Shown here piece after piece: positions 30,590-39,612 of a stretch of 58,958 nucleotides of DNA (the stretch's first letter is position 1; the number at the start of each line of letters is the position of its first letter). The stretch is from the NCBI RefSeq assembly GCF_900544955.1, contig NZ_UQXD01000010.1, positions 1 through 58,958 of the forward strand, written 5' to 3'. The translations under genes were made by a program, and so were the position numbers. Below the pieces are notes generated by a model. The model saw nothing but the letters and a program-made list of their open reading frames with translations, was not told the DNA's origin and made no database searches. The stretch comes from an uncultured Oscillibacter sp. GTDB lineage: Bacteria > Bacillota > Clostridia > Oscillospirales > Oscillospiraceae.

Positions 30590-31780
30590 TCAGTGCTGCT
30601 TTTTCGACCAGCCCTGCTCCCGGTACTTCCCCGGGGCAATCCCGGTCTGGCGCTTGAAAATCCGGGTGAAGTAGCTCTGGTCGCCAAAGCCCACGGCGCT
30701 GGCGATCTCCGCAATGGGGACGTCCGTGTTGCGGAGGAGGTACTTGCTCCGGTCAATGCGCAGGCGGTTGACGTACTCCGTAAAGGTGCAGTTCAGCTCC
30801 TCCTTGATGATGCGGCAGAAATAGGACTTGGAGAGGTACACCCGCTCCGCGGCCTTGTCCAGGGAGATCTTGTCCGCCAGGTTCTCCTTGATGTAGGCCG
30901 TGGCCTTGAAGATCACGTTCTGGTGCTTGATGTCGTTGAAGTCGAAGACGAAGCTGATGAACTTGTTCAAAATGGCCCCGATCCAGCGGTTCAGCATCTC
31001 CACGCCGCTGAGGGACTCCACCTCGTTGGCGTACTGCTGGCACAGGTTCAGAATCTCATCCACGTCCGCGCCGCCGTCGATGGCCGCCCGGCCCATGAGG
31101 ATCAGCAGCTCCCTGGCCCGGGACTTCATGCGCACCACGTCGTTTTCCGACTGGTCGAAAATATAGGCCAGCAGTTCGTTGAGCAGGTGCTGGGCGGCGG
31201 CCTTGTTGCCCGTGCGGATATGCTCCTGCAGCTGCCGTTCGCTCTCAATGGGGTATACCTTTGCGTGGGGGGCGGTCGTCAGATCGTACATCATTTGTAA
31301 AAGCTCCGCCTGGCTGCCGGAGTCCACATCAGGCGGAAGGGTCTCCATGGTACAGGCATTCACCGCCATGCTGAGGGTCTCGCTGAGGGCGCGGACCTGC
31401 CGGGTGGTCATGCGGGGGACCTCCGGCGTCGCGCAGACGTTGTTCAGCGGGTCTTCAAAAGGCTCGTTGTCGTTGGTCATGATGATGGGGCCGGCAATCA
31501 CGCAGTACTCCATAGGGCCCTCCAAAAAGGCCGCCGTGGCGGCGACAAAGGTGAAGCCCCGGGGACAGTAGTAAATATATTTCCCATCCCAGCGCTCCGC
31601 CTCGCAGGCGCCGTAGAAATGGGTTTTGTAGGCGCTGCACTGCGCCGGCTCCAGCGGGCACGTATCCGTGAAGGCGGGGACCACAAAGGTGCCGGACGGA
31701 ACGTCCATCAGCGCCGTATGTACAGTTGTCAACTCCTGGATGTACTCGCAAAGTCGCAGATACCGGTCCAACAGCTCCAT
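30590..31780 (-). CDS. AraC-family regulator with PocR-type sensory domain
   Basis: A 396-residue regulator. The N-terminal half (about 1-170) resembles PocR, a sensor with Cys-containing loops (TCPLEPAQCSAY, CEAERWDGKYIYYCPRGF) that responds to small metabolites in propanediol, C1 and related pathways. The C-terminal 105 residues are a double AraC HTH (ISLDKAAERVYLSKSYFCRI, then AEIASAVGFGDQSYFTRIFK). ATG 31780 is set by GAGGAGGGG. It sits between two halves of the corrinoid island, divergent from the first TRAP binding protein, and is a leading candidate to control it. Confidence 0.88.
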   Translation of the reverse strand: MELLDRYLRLCEYIQELTTVHTALMDVPSGTFVVPAFTDTCPLEPAQCSAYKTHFYGACEAERWDGKYIYYCPRGFTFVAATAAFLEGPMEYCVIAGPIIMTNDNEPFEDPLNNVCATPEVPRMTTRQVRALSETLSMAVNACTMETLPPDVDSGSQAELLQMMYDLTTAPHAKVYPIESERQLQEHIRTGNKAAAQHLLNELLAYIFDQSENDVVRMKSRARELLILMGRAAIDGGADVDEILNLCQQYANEVESLSGVEMLNRWIGAILNKFISFVFDFNDIKHQNVIFKATAYIKENLADKISLDKAAERVYLSKSYFCRIIKEELNCTFTEYVNRLRIDRSKYLLRNTDVPIAEIASAVGFGDQSYFTRIFKRQTGIAPGKYREQGWSKKQH

Positions 31781-31909
31781 CTTCACCCCTCCTCAGCTCC
31801 GCTGGCAATTCCATCCGTCGTTCGTTTAGTATTGTATTTTATATGGGGGTCGAAGTCAACATTTCATTTTTTCCAGCTTCAGTTTCCGGAAGTTTCCGCC
31901 GGGTTTTTG

Positions 31910-32025
31910 GTGTTATATTTTTATTTTTTGGAGTATGTGATGCAAAGAAGTTGGAAGTATTGCAAGAATTGAAGACGATCGATTACAATCGCTTTAGTGA
32001 TTGTGACGGCAGGCAGCCACGCGGA
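31910..32025 (+). repeat. 116-bp duplicated leader, copy 1 (upstream of first dctP)
   Basis: About 116 bp nearly identical to 33458-33573. It contains GGAAGTATTGCA (31953-31964, the reverse of TGCAATACTTCC), a possible promoter TTGCAA-17-TTACAA, and the dyad ACAATC-N8-GATTGT (about 31985-32004). The remaining intergenic sequence to 32190 is G+C-rich and shows no gene. Confidence 0.8.
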
Positions 32026-32190
32026 GCGGACGGGCGGATTTCCCCAGCTCCCCCCGGCGGCGAAACGGCGGACCGGTCCAGAGAGAGGTCCGCTGTCCCG
32101 CCCGCACCGGAGCGCGCAGCAGCGGCAACAGCCGCTCCCCGGGGCAGGGCCGCGCCCAGCAGTCCAACATGAAAAGGATGGGGAAAAGAC

Positions 32191-33267
32191 ATGAAAAAGC
32201 TTCTCACAATCGTTCTGGCCCTCGCGCTGCTCTCCTCTCTTGCGGCCTGCGGCGGCAAACAAGCCGACACCGCCCCGCCTCCCGCCGATCCCGGCACCAG
32301 CGCCCCTGCCGACACCGGCGGCGATACCGGCGGCTATACCGGCGGAGAGTACAAATTCGTCACCTCCTCCCACATCGCCAAGGAGGAGCTGGCCACCGTA
32401 TACATGGACCACTTCTGCGATCTCGTGGAGGAGCGGACCGGCGGCAAGATCACCTTTGACCGCTTCTACTCCGGCCAGATCGCCAACCAGGCCGAGTCCG
32501 CCGAGGGCCTGAAGGTGGGCTCCATCGACATCGCGGTGAACGACTGGCCCAGCATGTCCTCCGTCAACGGGTTTGCCAAGGGCGACATCATGGCGCTGGG
32601 CTACCTGTTCAACAGCTTCGACCACGTGAAGGCCTTCGCCGCCAGCGACGACTACAAGCAGATGTGCGACGAGCTGGTGGACCAGGTGGGCATCCGCTGC
32701 CTGGCCGTGGGCGCCAGCGGCTTCCGCCAGGTGGCCACCAAAAACGCCCCCATCACCTCCATCGACGACTTCCAGGGCCTGCGCATCCGCGTCCCCGATA
32801 TCGCCATCTACGTGAACACCTTCCAGGCCCTGGGCTGCGCCACCACCATCGTGGCCAACTCCGAGGTCTATACCGCCCTCCAGACCGGCATGGTGGACAG
32901 CGTGGAAAACCCGGTGCAGGGCATGTACAACATGTCCTGGTATGAGCAGCTGGACTACATCAACGAGACCAACCACATCTTCTGCGACATCGACCTCTTC
33001 ATGAACGAGGAGCGCTTCCAGAGTCTGGACGCCCAGGCCCAGGCCGTCCTGCTGGAGTGCGCCCAGGAGGCCAGCGCCGCCAACCTGGAGCTGACGGAGA
33101 GCAAAAACGACGAGTACGTGGCGCTGTGCGAGGAGGCCGGCACACAGTATAACACCTTCGACACCGCCCCCATCGTTGACGTGATGAAAAACGAGGTGTG
33201 GCCCGCATACTTTGCCGCCGTCGACGGCGGCGAGGAGCTGGTCAACAGAGTCCTGGCCCTGGGCTGA
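32191..33267 (+). CDS. dctP: TRAP transporter substrate-binding lipoprotein 1
   Basis: A 358-residue DctP-family solute receptor. The signal peptide ends in a lipobox LAAC (Cys20), followed by a low-complexity Gly/Pro/Thr linker and the binding domain, with FDRFYSGQIANQAESAEGLKVG, FRQVATKNAPI and the conserved Arg in GLRIRVPD that usually pairs with a carboxylate. It captures an organic acid for the DctQM permease encoded downstream. A near-identical paralog follows at 33727, with a duplicated leader. ATG follows GGGGAAAAG. Confidence 0.9.
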   Translation: MKKLLTIVLALALLSSLAACGGKQADTAPPPADPGTSAPADTGGDTGGYTGGEYKFVTSSHIAKEELATVYMDHFCDLVEERTGGKITFDRFYSGQIANQAESAEGLKVGSIDIAVNDWPSMSSVNGFAKGDIMALGYLFNSFDHVKAFAASDDYKQMCDELVDQVGIRCLAVGASGFRQVATKNAPITSIDDFQGLRIRVPDIAIYVNTFQALGCATTIVANSEVYTALQTGMVDSVENPVQGMYNMSWYEQLDYINETNHIFCDIDLFMNEERFQSLDAQAQAVLLECAQEASAANLELTESKNDEYVALCEEAGTQYNTFDTAPIVDVMKNEVWPAYFAAVDGGEELVNRVLALG

Positions 33268-33457
33268 TTGTTTCGGCGCGGCCCCGGCCCCTCCCCCCAC
33301 GTCTCCGCGCGGGCTTCGCCTCCTCTCCAAACAGGTGGAAGGAGGCGGAGCCCGCCGGCGGTTTTGCCCGCCCGCAAGGCGCTTCCCTCCGGGGGCGCGG
33401 CACCTGCGCCGCCCCTCCTCCGGCCCCCGTTTTCCGGAAAACCGGGCTTGGCAATTT
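33268..33457. other. G+C-rich spacer between the two dctP units
   Basis: No gene or clear terminator is seen. It precedes the second copy of the duplicated leader, so the second unit probably has its own promoter. Confidence 0.5.
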
Positions 33458-33573
33458 GTGTTATATTTTTATTTTTTGGAGTATGTAACGCAAAGAAGTT
33501 GGAAGTATTGCAAAGATTAGAAATAGTATATTACAATCGTTTTAGTGATTGTGACGGCAGGCGGCCGCGCGGA
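33458..33573 (+). repeat. 116-bp duplicated leader, copy 2 (upstream of second dctP)
   Basis: Second copy of the leader at 31910-32025, with GGAAGTATTGCA at 33501-33512 and the same ACAATCG...GATTGT dyad. About 150 bp of G+C-rich sequence without a gene then leads to the second dctP. Confidence 0.8.
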
Positions 33574-33726
33574 ATAATCTTACAGTTTTTCCCAGTTCTC
33601 CCGGCAGTTTACCGGCGGACTTTCTCTGGATGGTCCGTCGTCTTGCATATGTCGGGACAGCCGCAGCCCCACTCCGCGAGGCACGCCGCGCCCAGCAGTC
33701 CAAAACAAAAAGGATGGAGAAAAGAT

Positions 33727-34797
33727 ATGAAAAAGCTTCTCACAATCGTTCTGGCTCTCGCGCTGCTCTCCTCTCTTGCAGCCTGCGGCGGCAAAAAAAC
33801 CGAGACCACCCCGCCCCCCGCCGACACCGGCGCCCCCGCTGAGACCGGCGGCGACACCAGCGGCTACACCGGCGGAGAGTACAAGCTCACCGCCTCCTCC
33901 CACATGGCGCCGGAGGACCTGGTCTCCGTTTACATGGACGACTTCTGTGACCGCGTGGAAGAGCGCAGCGGCGGCAAGATCACCTTTGACCGCTTCTATT
34001 CCAGCCAGATCGCCAACCAGACCGAGTCCGCCGAGGGCCTGAAGGTGGGCACCATCGACATCTCCCTCAACGACTGGGCCACCATGGCCTCCGTCAACGG
34101 CTACGCCAAGGGCGGCGTCGTCTCCCTGGGCTATCTGTTCAACAGCTACGACCACGTGAAAGCCTTCGCCGCCAGCGACGATTACAAGCAGATGCAGCAG
34201 GAGCTGATTGACCAGACCGGCGTCCGGAACCTGGCCATCGGCGCCAGCGGCTTCCGCCAGGTGGCCACCAAGAACGCCCCCATCTCCTCCATCGACGATT
34301 TCCAGGGCCTGCGCATCCGCGTCCCCGACATCGCCATCTATGTGAACACCTTCCAGGCCCTGGGCTGCGCCACCACCATCGTGGCCAACTCCGAGGTCTA
34401 TACCGCCCTCCAGACCGGCATGGTGGACAGCGTGGAAAACCCGGTGCAGGGCATGTACAACATGTCCTGGTATGAGCAGCTGGACTACATCAACGAGACC
34501 AACCACATCTTCTGCGATCAGGACCTCTTCATGAATGAGGAGCGCTTCCAGACCCTGGACGCCGAGGCTCAGGCCGTCATCCTGGAGTGCGCCCTGGAGG
34601 CCAGCGACGCCAACCTGGAGCTGGCGGAGACCAAGAACGACGAGTTCCTGGCCAACTGCGTGGACGCAGGCGTGGAATATGTCACCTTCGACGTGGCCCC
34701 CGTGAAGGAAGTCATGAAGGAAAAGGTTTGGCCCACCTTCTTTGAGTCCGTCGAGGGCGGCGAGGCGCTGGTGAACAACATTCTGGCCCTCTCTTAA
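33727..34797 (+). CDS. dctP: TRAP transporter substrate-binding lipoprotein 2
   Basis: A 356-residue DctP paralog of the preceding receptor, with the same lipobox (Cys20), linker and conserved GLRIRVPD Arg motif. DNA positions 34342-34517 are identical to 32812-32987 in the first copy, a 176-bp tract much more similar than the flanks and suggesting recent gene conversion. The N-terminal third and C-terminus differ, so the two may bind related but distinct acids. It is followed by a terminator-like hairpin before dctQ, which would give more receptor than permease. Confidence 0.9.
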   Translation: MKKLLTIVLALALLSSLAACGGKKTETTPPPADTGAPAETGGDTSGYTGGEYKLTASSHMAPEDLVSVYMDDFCDRVEERSGGKITFDRFYSSQIANQTESAEGLKVGTIDISLNDWATMASVNGYAKGGVVSLGYLFNSYDHVKAFAASDDYKQMQQELIDQTGVRNLAIGASGFRQVATKNAPISSIDDFQGLRIRVPDIAIYVNTFQALGCATTIVANSEVYTALQTGMVDSVENPVQGMYNMSWYEQLDYINETNHIFCDQDLFMNEERFQTLDAEAQAVILECALEASDANLELAETKNDEFLANCVDAGVEYVTFDVAPVKEVMKEKVWPTFFESVEGGEALVNNILALS

Positions 34798-34817
34798 CGC
34801 CCCCCGGGTTCCTCTCT

Positions 34818-34859
34818 GCGGCGCGGCGGTGCATCCCCGCACTGCCGCGCCGCCGTTTT
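34818..34859 (+). terminator. Hairpin between dctP2 and dctQ (partial terminator)
   Basis: A GC-rich stem (34818-34832 with 34839-34853) followed by T4 lies between receptor and permease genes. It may attenuate transcription into dctQM. Confidence 0.6.
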
Positions 34860-34902
34860 GAATGCCTCGCTCCCGCCGCACATCATAAGGAGATTGACAG
34901 AT

Positions 34903-35412
34903 ATGCAGAAATTTTGCAACTTGATTGATCGGACATACAAGGGCTTCTTCTACCTCTCCGCCGCGTTTCTGGCGAGCATGTTCGCCGTGTGCGCGTACAG
35001 CGTCATCATCCGCATCCTGGGCTCCCCCTCCATCTGGGCGGACGAGCTGATCCGCTTTCTCATGGTGTTCATGGCCTTTTCCGGCGCCCCTTACATGATC
35101 TGTACCAAGACGGACCTGATGGTCGACCTGACGGAGATCTTCTTCCCCAAGCGGAAGAAGCTGCTCCACAAAACCCATCTGATCGGCGATCTCATCCTGC
35201 TGGCCATTTTGATCTATCTCATCTTCCCCACCTGGGACATGTCCATGAAGAACATGACCTCCGCCACCTCCGCCATGCAATGGACGCTGGGCTATGTCTA
35301 CCTGTGCATGCCCGCCAGCTTCGCATTCTGCGTGGTGGCCGAGGTGAAGAACATCATCCAGCTCTATATCCTGCCGAAAAAGGCGGCCGGCATCGCCGTG
35401 AAGGGAGAGTAA
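34903..35412 (+). CDS. dctQ: TRAP transporter small membrane subunit
   Basis: A 169-residue protein with four transmembrane helices, matching DctQ. YSVIIRILGSPSIWADELIR is the typical loop between helices 1 and 2. ATG 34903 is preceded by AAGGAGAT; the frame is open 45 bp further upstream but without a ribosome binding site. It partners the large subunit encoded 7 bp downstream and serves the dctP receptors upstream. Confidence 0.9.
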   Translation: MQKFCNLIDRTYKGFFYLSAAFLASMFAVCAYSVIIRILGSPSIWADELIRFLMVFMAFSGAPYMICTKTDLMVDLTEIFFPKRKKLLHKTHLIGDLILLAILIYLIFPTWDMSMKNMTSATSAMQWTLGYVYLCMPASFAFCVVAEVKNIIQLYILPKKAAGIAVKGE

Positions 35413-35419
35413 TACGCAT

Positions 35420-36700
35420 ATGGTTTTGGCATTACTGTGCTTCGGCATTTTCCTGTTCCTGCTCATCTTTGCAGTCCCCCTGGGCCACGCCATGGCCGCC
35501 GCCGGCATCGTGGTGATGGCGGCGGACGGCATCAACGCCGTGGGCGCCGTCCAGCGGATTTTTGCGGGCATCAACTCCATTTCGTTGATCGCCGTGCCGT
35601 TTTTCATCCTCTCCGGCCTTCTCATGGAGGGCGGAAACATCTCCAAGGGCATTGTGGACTTCGCCCGGGCCTTTTTCGGCCACATCCGCGGCGGCCTGGG
35701 CCACGTCTGCGTGGTGTCCTGCATGATCTTCGCCGCCGTGTCCGGCTCCGCCATGGCTACGGCCCTGGCCTTCAGCAACCTGCTCTCCCCGGCCATGAAG
35801 GAGGACGGTTATGAGACGGAGTTCATCGCCGGCCTCCAGGCCTGCGGCGGCACCCTGGGCCCCATCATTCCGCCCAGCATCCTGATGATCATGTACAGCT
35901 CCTTCGCCGGCATCTCCGTCTCGTCCCTGTTCATGGCCGGCATCGTCCCGGGCCTGCTGATGGGCATCGGCCTGATGATCTGCTGCTACCGCTACGCCAA
36001 GCGCCGGGACATCCCCCTGCTGCCCAAAATCGCGGGCAAGGAGCGCGCCAAGATCGTCGGCAAATCCGTCTGGGCGCTACTGATGCCCGTCATCATCATC
36101 GGCGGCACCATGGCCGGCTTTTGCAGCCCCTCCGAGGCGGGCATGGTGGCCTGCCTGTACGGCCTGATCGTGGGCAGCGTCGTCTACAAGGGCCTGAAGC
36201 TGAAGGACCTGCCCAAGATCTTCGGCAAGGCGGCCATCACCTCCAGCACCGTTTTGATTCTGATGGGGCTGGCCAACATGATGGGCTATATGCTGGCAAG
36301 ACTGAATTTTGCCTCCATCATCGCCGACTTCTTCGCCTCCTTCACCGACAGCGCCATCCTGGTCTTCATCATCATCGTGATCTTCCTGCTGCTGCTGGGC
36401 ATGGTGATGGAGTCCAACGCCGCCACGGTCATCTTTGCGCCGGTGCTGTACCCCGTCGCCAACGCCTTCGGCATCAACCCCATCCAGTTCGGCCTGGTGG
36501 TGGTCATCTGCGAGTGCATCGCCCAGATCACGCCGCCCGTCGGCGCCCTGCTCTCCGCCACCGCGTCCATTCAGGGCGTCACGCTGCAAAGCACCATCAA
36601 GCACGTGATCCCCATGCTGATCGCCCAGGTGGCCGTTTTGATCCTGGTCATCTTCATCCCGCCCCTGTCCACGCTGCTGCCCAGTCTTCTGGCCGGCTGA
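35420..36700 (+). CDS. dctM: TRAP transporter large membrane subunit
   Basis: A 426-residue protein with 11-12 predicted transmembrane helices and DctM motifs including AVPFFILSGLLMEGG, GGTLGPIIPPSILMIMYSS and ITPPVGALL. It is the Na+-coupled translocation subunit for the organic acid delivered by the DctP lipoproteins. It lies 7 bp after dctQ and 45 bp before a URO-D-like gene, so transport and methyl transfer may share a transcript. Confidence 0.92.
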   Translation: MVLALLCFGIFLFLLIFAVPLGHAMAAAGIVVMAADGINAVGAVQRIFAGINSISLIAVPFFILSGLLMEGGNISKGIVDFARAFFGHIRGGLGHVCVVSCMIFAAVSGSAMATALAFSNLLSPAMKEDGYETEFIAGLQACGGTLGPIIPPSILMIMYSSFAGISVSSLFMAGIVPGLLMGIGLMICCYRYAKRRDIPLLPKIAGKERAKIVGKSVWALLMPVIIIGGTMAGFCSPSEAGMVACLYGLIVGSVVYKGLKLKDLPKIFGKAAITSSTVLILMGLANMMGYMLARLNFASIIADFFASFTDSAILVFIIIVIFLLLLGMVMESNAATVIFAPVLYPVANAFGINPIQFGLVVVICECIAQITPPVGALLSATASIQGVTLQSTIKHVIPMLIAQVAVLILVIFIPPLSTLLPSLLAG

Positions 36701-36745
36701 CCCCAGTTCCGGAGGACGCACGGTTTTTTGTATGGAGGTACATCA

Positions 36746-38017
36746 ATGATTTCTTACACACAACAGGATGTGGACCGGCTCCGCGACCTTGGCCGCAAGG
36801 TCCGGGAGCTTGCGGACCTCCCCATCCAGCAGGAGCGCATCGCCCTGTGGCGAAACGTCAACGACCTGCACATGACCAAACCCGTCCTGTACCACCGGGA
36901 CACGCCCCCCGCCGTTTTGAATTATGAGAACGAGCTGACCACCGAGATTTCCGACCCGTTCCTCGCCGCCGTGGAGGCAGACCTCCTCATGCGGCTGTAC
37001 AACTGGAAGCACATGCCCCTGGACTATGTGGTGGTGGACTATGTGAAGTGCGAGTGCGCCATCAGCGACAACGGCTGGGGCGCCCTGGTCCAGTACGACT
37101 CCGATTTAAGCAAGGACCGCCAGGGCCAGGCCACCATCCACTTCCACTCCGTCATCGACACCATGGACGACGTGGAGAAGATCCCGGCGCCGGTGGTGAC
37201 CCACGACGAGGAGGAGACCCGGGAGCGCTGGCGGGTTCTGAACGAAATCTTCGACGGCATTTTGAAGGTCCGCCTGTTCGGCCGCTGCTATTTCAACATC
37301 GCCCCCTGGGACGACATCCTGGAGTGGATGGGCATGGGCGACGCCATGATGCGCTTTTACGAGGACCCGGACCTGATGCACGCCTGCGCCAAGCGGTATC
37401 TCGACTGCTGCATCCAGCGCTTCCAGACCTACGAGAAGATGGGCCTTCTATCCTCCAACAATGAGTATGAGAACATCATGAACAACCACCCGGGCTACAC
37501 CTCCCAGCTGCCGCCGCCCACGGAGAGCGGCATCGGCTGCGCGCTCAAGGACATGTGGGGCGGCTGCTCGGACCAGATCATGACCTCCGTCAGCCCCGCC
37601 ACCTCCCGGGAGTTCGGCTTCGCCCACGAGCGGCCCTACGCGGAGCTGTTCGGCAAGTTCGGATACGGCTGCTGCGAGCGGCTGGACCACAAGATCGCGG
37701 ACCTGATCGAGGCCTTCCCCAACCTGCGCATGGTCTCCATCTCTCCCTTCAGCAAGCTGGAGCCCGCCCTGGAGGCCCTGGGCAGCGGGTACACCGTCTC
37801 CTTCAAGCCCAACTCCAACTACCTCTTCCAGCCCAACTTCGAGGAGGCCAAGGAGCTGCTCACCAAGGAGATGGAGACCGCCCTCCAGCTCTGCCAGAAG
37901 TACCACAGCAACATGGTCATCAACATGAAGACCATCATCACCCTGCGGGACGAGCCCCAGCGGCTGTGGTGGTGGAGCGAGATGGCCCGGAACATGGTGG
38001 AGAAGTACTACAACTGA
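36746..38017 (+). CDS. URO-D-superfamily protein, candidate substrate:corrinoid methyltransferase
   Basis: A 423-residue protein of the uroporphyrinogen decarboxylase-like group seen in anaerobe methyl-transfer clusters. Recognisable segments are WGGCSDQIMTSVSPATSREF (271-290) and FGYGCCERLDHKI (305-317), where Cys309/Cys310, Glu311 and His315 could bind zinc, then PNLRMVSISPF. True decarboxylase active-site motifs are absent. Directly following the TRAP genes and near a corrinoid protein and RACo-like activator, it is a plausible methyltransferase acting on the imported substrate. ATG 36746 follows GGAGGT. The biochemical role is inferred. Confidence 0.7.
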   Translation: MISYTQQDVDRLRDLGRKVRELADLPIQQERIALWRNVNDLHMTKPVLYHRDTPPAVLNYENELTTEISDPFLAAVEADLLMRLYNWKHMPLDYVVVDYVKCECAISDNGWGALVQYDSDLSKDRQGQATIHFHSVIDTMDDVEKIPAPVVTHDEEETRERWRVLNEIFDGILKVRLFGRCYFNIAPWDDILEWMGMGDAMMRFYEDPDLMHACAKRYLDCCIQRFQTYEKMGLLSSNNEYENIMNNHPGYTSQLPPPTESGIGCALKDMWGGCSDQIMTSVSPATSREFGFAHERPYAELFGKFGYGCCERLDHKIADLIEAFPNLRMVSISPFSKLEPALEALGSGYTVSFKPNSNYLFQPNFEEAKELLTKEMETALQLCQKYHSNMVINMKTIITLRDEPQRLWWWSEMARNMVEKYYN

Positions 38018-38055
38018 ACCGGACCTGCGGGGCGGCCATTCCGGCGCCGCGCAAT

Positions 38056-38096
38056 GGAAATAGGGGATAGCGACCATATCGCCATCCCCTATTTCC
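38056..38096. terminator. Bidirectional terminator between convergent URO-D and RACo genes
   Basis: GGAAATAGGGGATAGCGA (38056-38073) pairs with 38079-38096 with one mismatch. It separates the plus-strand URO-D gene from the minus-strand RACo-like gene. Confidence 0.75.
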
Positions 38097-38118
38097 CGTT
38101 TCCGCGGCAAATCCGCCC

Positions 38119-39612
38119 TCACTCGGCCTCCGCCAGGGTCATCGCATCCAAGTAGCGGTCCATGAAGACGGGGCTTTCGGAGAGGGAGAGCTCCTCCGCA
38201 GCCGCCGCCAACGCCTCCGCCTGCCGCCGCAGGGCGCCGTTCAGCAGCAGCATCACCGCCCCGCCCAGGGCGCCGTTGCCGATAAACGCCGTCTTCGGCC
38301 CCAGCGCCGCCGGAAACAGCCCGACGGCCACGGCGGCCTCCTGGTTCAGGGAGCTTCCAAAGCCCCCGGCGATCACGAAGCGGTCCACGTCCGCCGCCGT
38401 CAGCCCCTCCGTTTGGAGCAGCGTCTGGATGCCGGCGCAGATGGCGGACTTTGCCAGTTGAATTTGCCGGATGTCCCTCTGTATAATCGAAATACCGCTG
38501 TCGCCGATGGTCCAGGGCGCCTCCAGGTAGCCGGATTCCTCCAGGATCTCCGCCCGCCGCATCACCGCCAGGGCATCCAGAATGCCGGAGCCGCAGATGC
38601 CCGCCGCGGGCCGGCGGTCCACCGTCTCGTAGACGGCCCGGCCCTCCTGCCAGTCCACCGCCCGGATCGCCCCGGCGGAGGCCGGCATCCCGCAGCTGAG
38701 GCCCGCCCCCTCGAAGGCGGGGCCCGCCGCCGTGGCACAGCAGATCAGCCGCCCGTCTCTGGCCAGGACGATCTCGCCGTTGGTGCCGATATCCGCCAGC
38801 AGCTGGGTCCCTCCCCCTGTCAGCCCGGCGGCCAGCACCGCGCAGACGATGTCCGCCCCCACATACGCCCCCACGCAGCGGGGCAGGTAAACCGGCTTCC
38901 CCGCCAGCGTCCGGCGGCTCCGGCCCCCGAAATGGGACTGCACCGCAAAGGGGGCCACGGCCAGGGTGCTGGGGTCCAGCCCCTCGTAGAGGTGCAGCAT
39001 GGTGGTGTTCCCCGTGACCACGGACTCCTCCACACCGTCCACCCCCGCCTCCTCCAGGCAGGCGGCGGCCATGGCCTCCAGCTGGTCCCCGATCCGGGCG
39101 GAGAGGGTGTCCAGCCCGGCGGTCCGGCAGGCCTCTATCCGGGAGATCACGTCGGCGCCGAAGCCCCGCTGGGCGTTTTCCGCCAGGCGCTCGGCGGCGA
39201 CCTTGCCGCTGCCCCGCTCCATCAGCCGAACCACTACGGTGGTGGTCCCGATGTCCACGGCGAAGCCAAAGCCCGTCTCCGTCCGCCGGAAGGGGGGCAC
39301 GTCGTACCAGGCGAGGACCTTCCCCGCCTCCTCCGCCGGGGGCGTCACCGCCACGTCCCCCAGGACGCGGCAATCGCAGGCCAGGCGCAGGCCCTGTCCC
39401 AGGGCCGCCTCCCCCAGCAATGCCCGCTCCTCTCTGCCGGGCCGGGAGACCCGCCCCCGGACGCGGACGCGGCATTTGCCGCAGGTGTGGTTTCCGGCGC
39501 AGGGCATGGCGAAGCCGGGGACATGATGCCGGAGGACCTCCGACAGGAGGGTGTTCTCCTCCGCCTCCGCGGCAACGACGCCCGCCCTTGTGTGGATGGT
39601 TACGGAATACAT
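38119..39612 (-). CDS. RACo-like reductive activator of corrinoid proteins
   Basis: A 497-residue protein with an N-terminal [2Fe-2S] ferredoxin domain (Cys38, Cys44, Cys47 and Cys79 in CAGNHTCGKC...LACDC) and a C-terminal ASKHA ATPase of the DUF4445 type (FAVDIGTTTVVVRL, LLADIGTNGEIVLA, GICGSGILDALAVM, VIAGGFGSSLNQEAA). RACo and RamA-like proteins use ATP to reduce inactive Co(II) corrinoid to Co(I). It is somewhat shorter than characterised RACo, which carries an extra linker. It overlaps the hydantoinase-like gene by 13 bp on the same strand. The likely client is the corrinoid protein at 42672. Confidence 0.88.
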   Translation of the reverse strand: MYSVTIHTRAGVVAAEAEENTLLSEVLRHHVPGFAMPCAGNHTCGKCRVRVRGRVSRPGREERALLGEAALGQGLRLACDCRVLGDVAVTPPAEEAGKVLAWYDVPPFRRTETGFGFAVDIGTTTVVVRLMERGSGKVAAERLAENAQRGFGADVISRIEACRTAGLDTLSARIGDQLEAMAAACLEEAGVDGVEESVVTGNTTMLHLYEGLDPSTLAVAPFAVQSHFGGRSRRTLAGKPVYLPRCVGAYVGADIVCAVLAAGLTGGGTQLLADIGTNGEIVLARDGRLICCATAAGPAFEGAGLSCGMPASAGAIRAVDWQEGRAVYETVDRRPAAGICGSGILDALAVMRRAEILEESGYLEAPWTIGDSGISIIQRDIRQIQLAKSAICAGIQTLLQTEGLTAADVDRFVIAGGFGSSLNQEAAVAVGLFPAALGPKTAFIGNGALGGAVMLLLNGALRRQAEALAAAAEELSLSESPVFMDRYLDAMTLAEAE

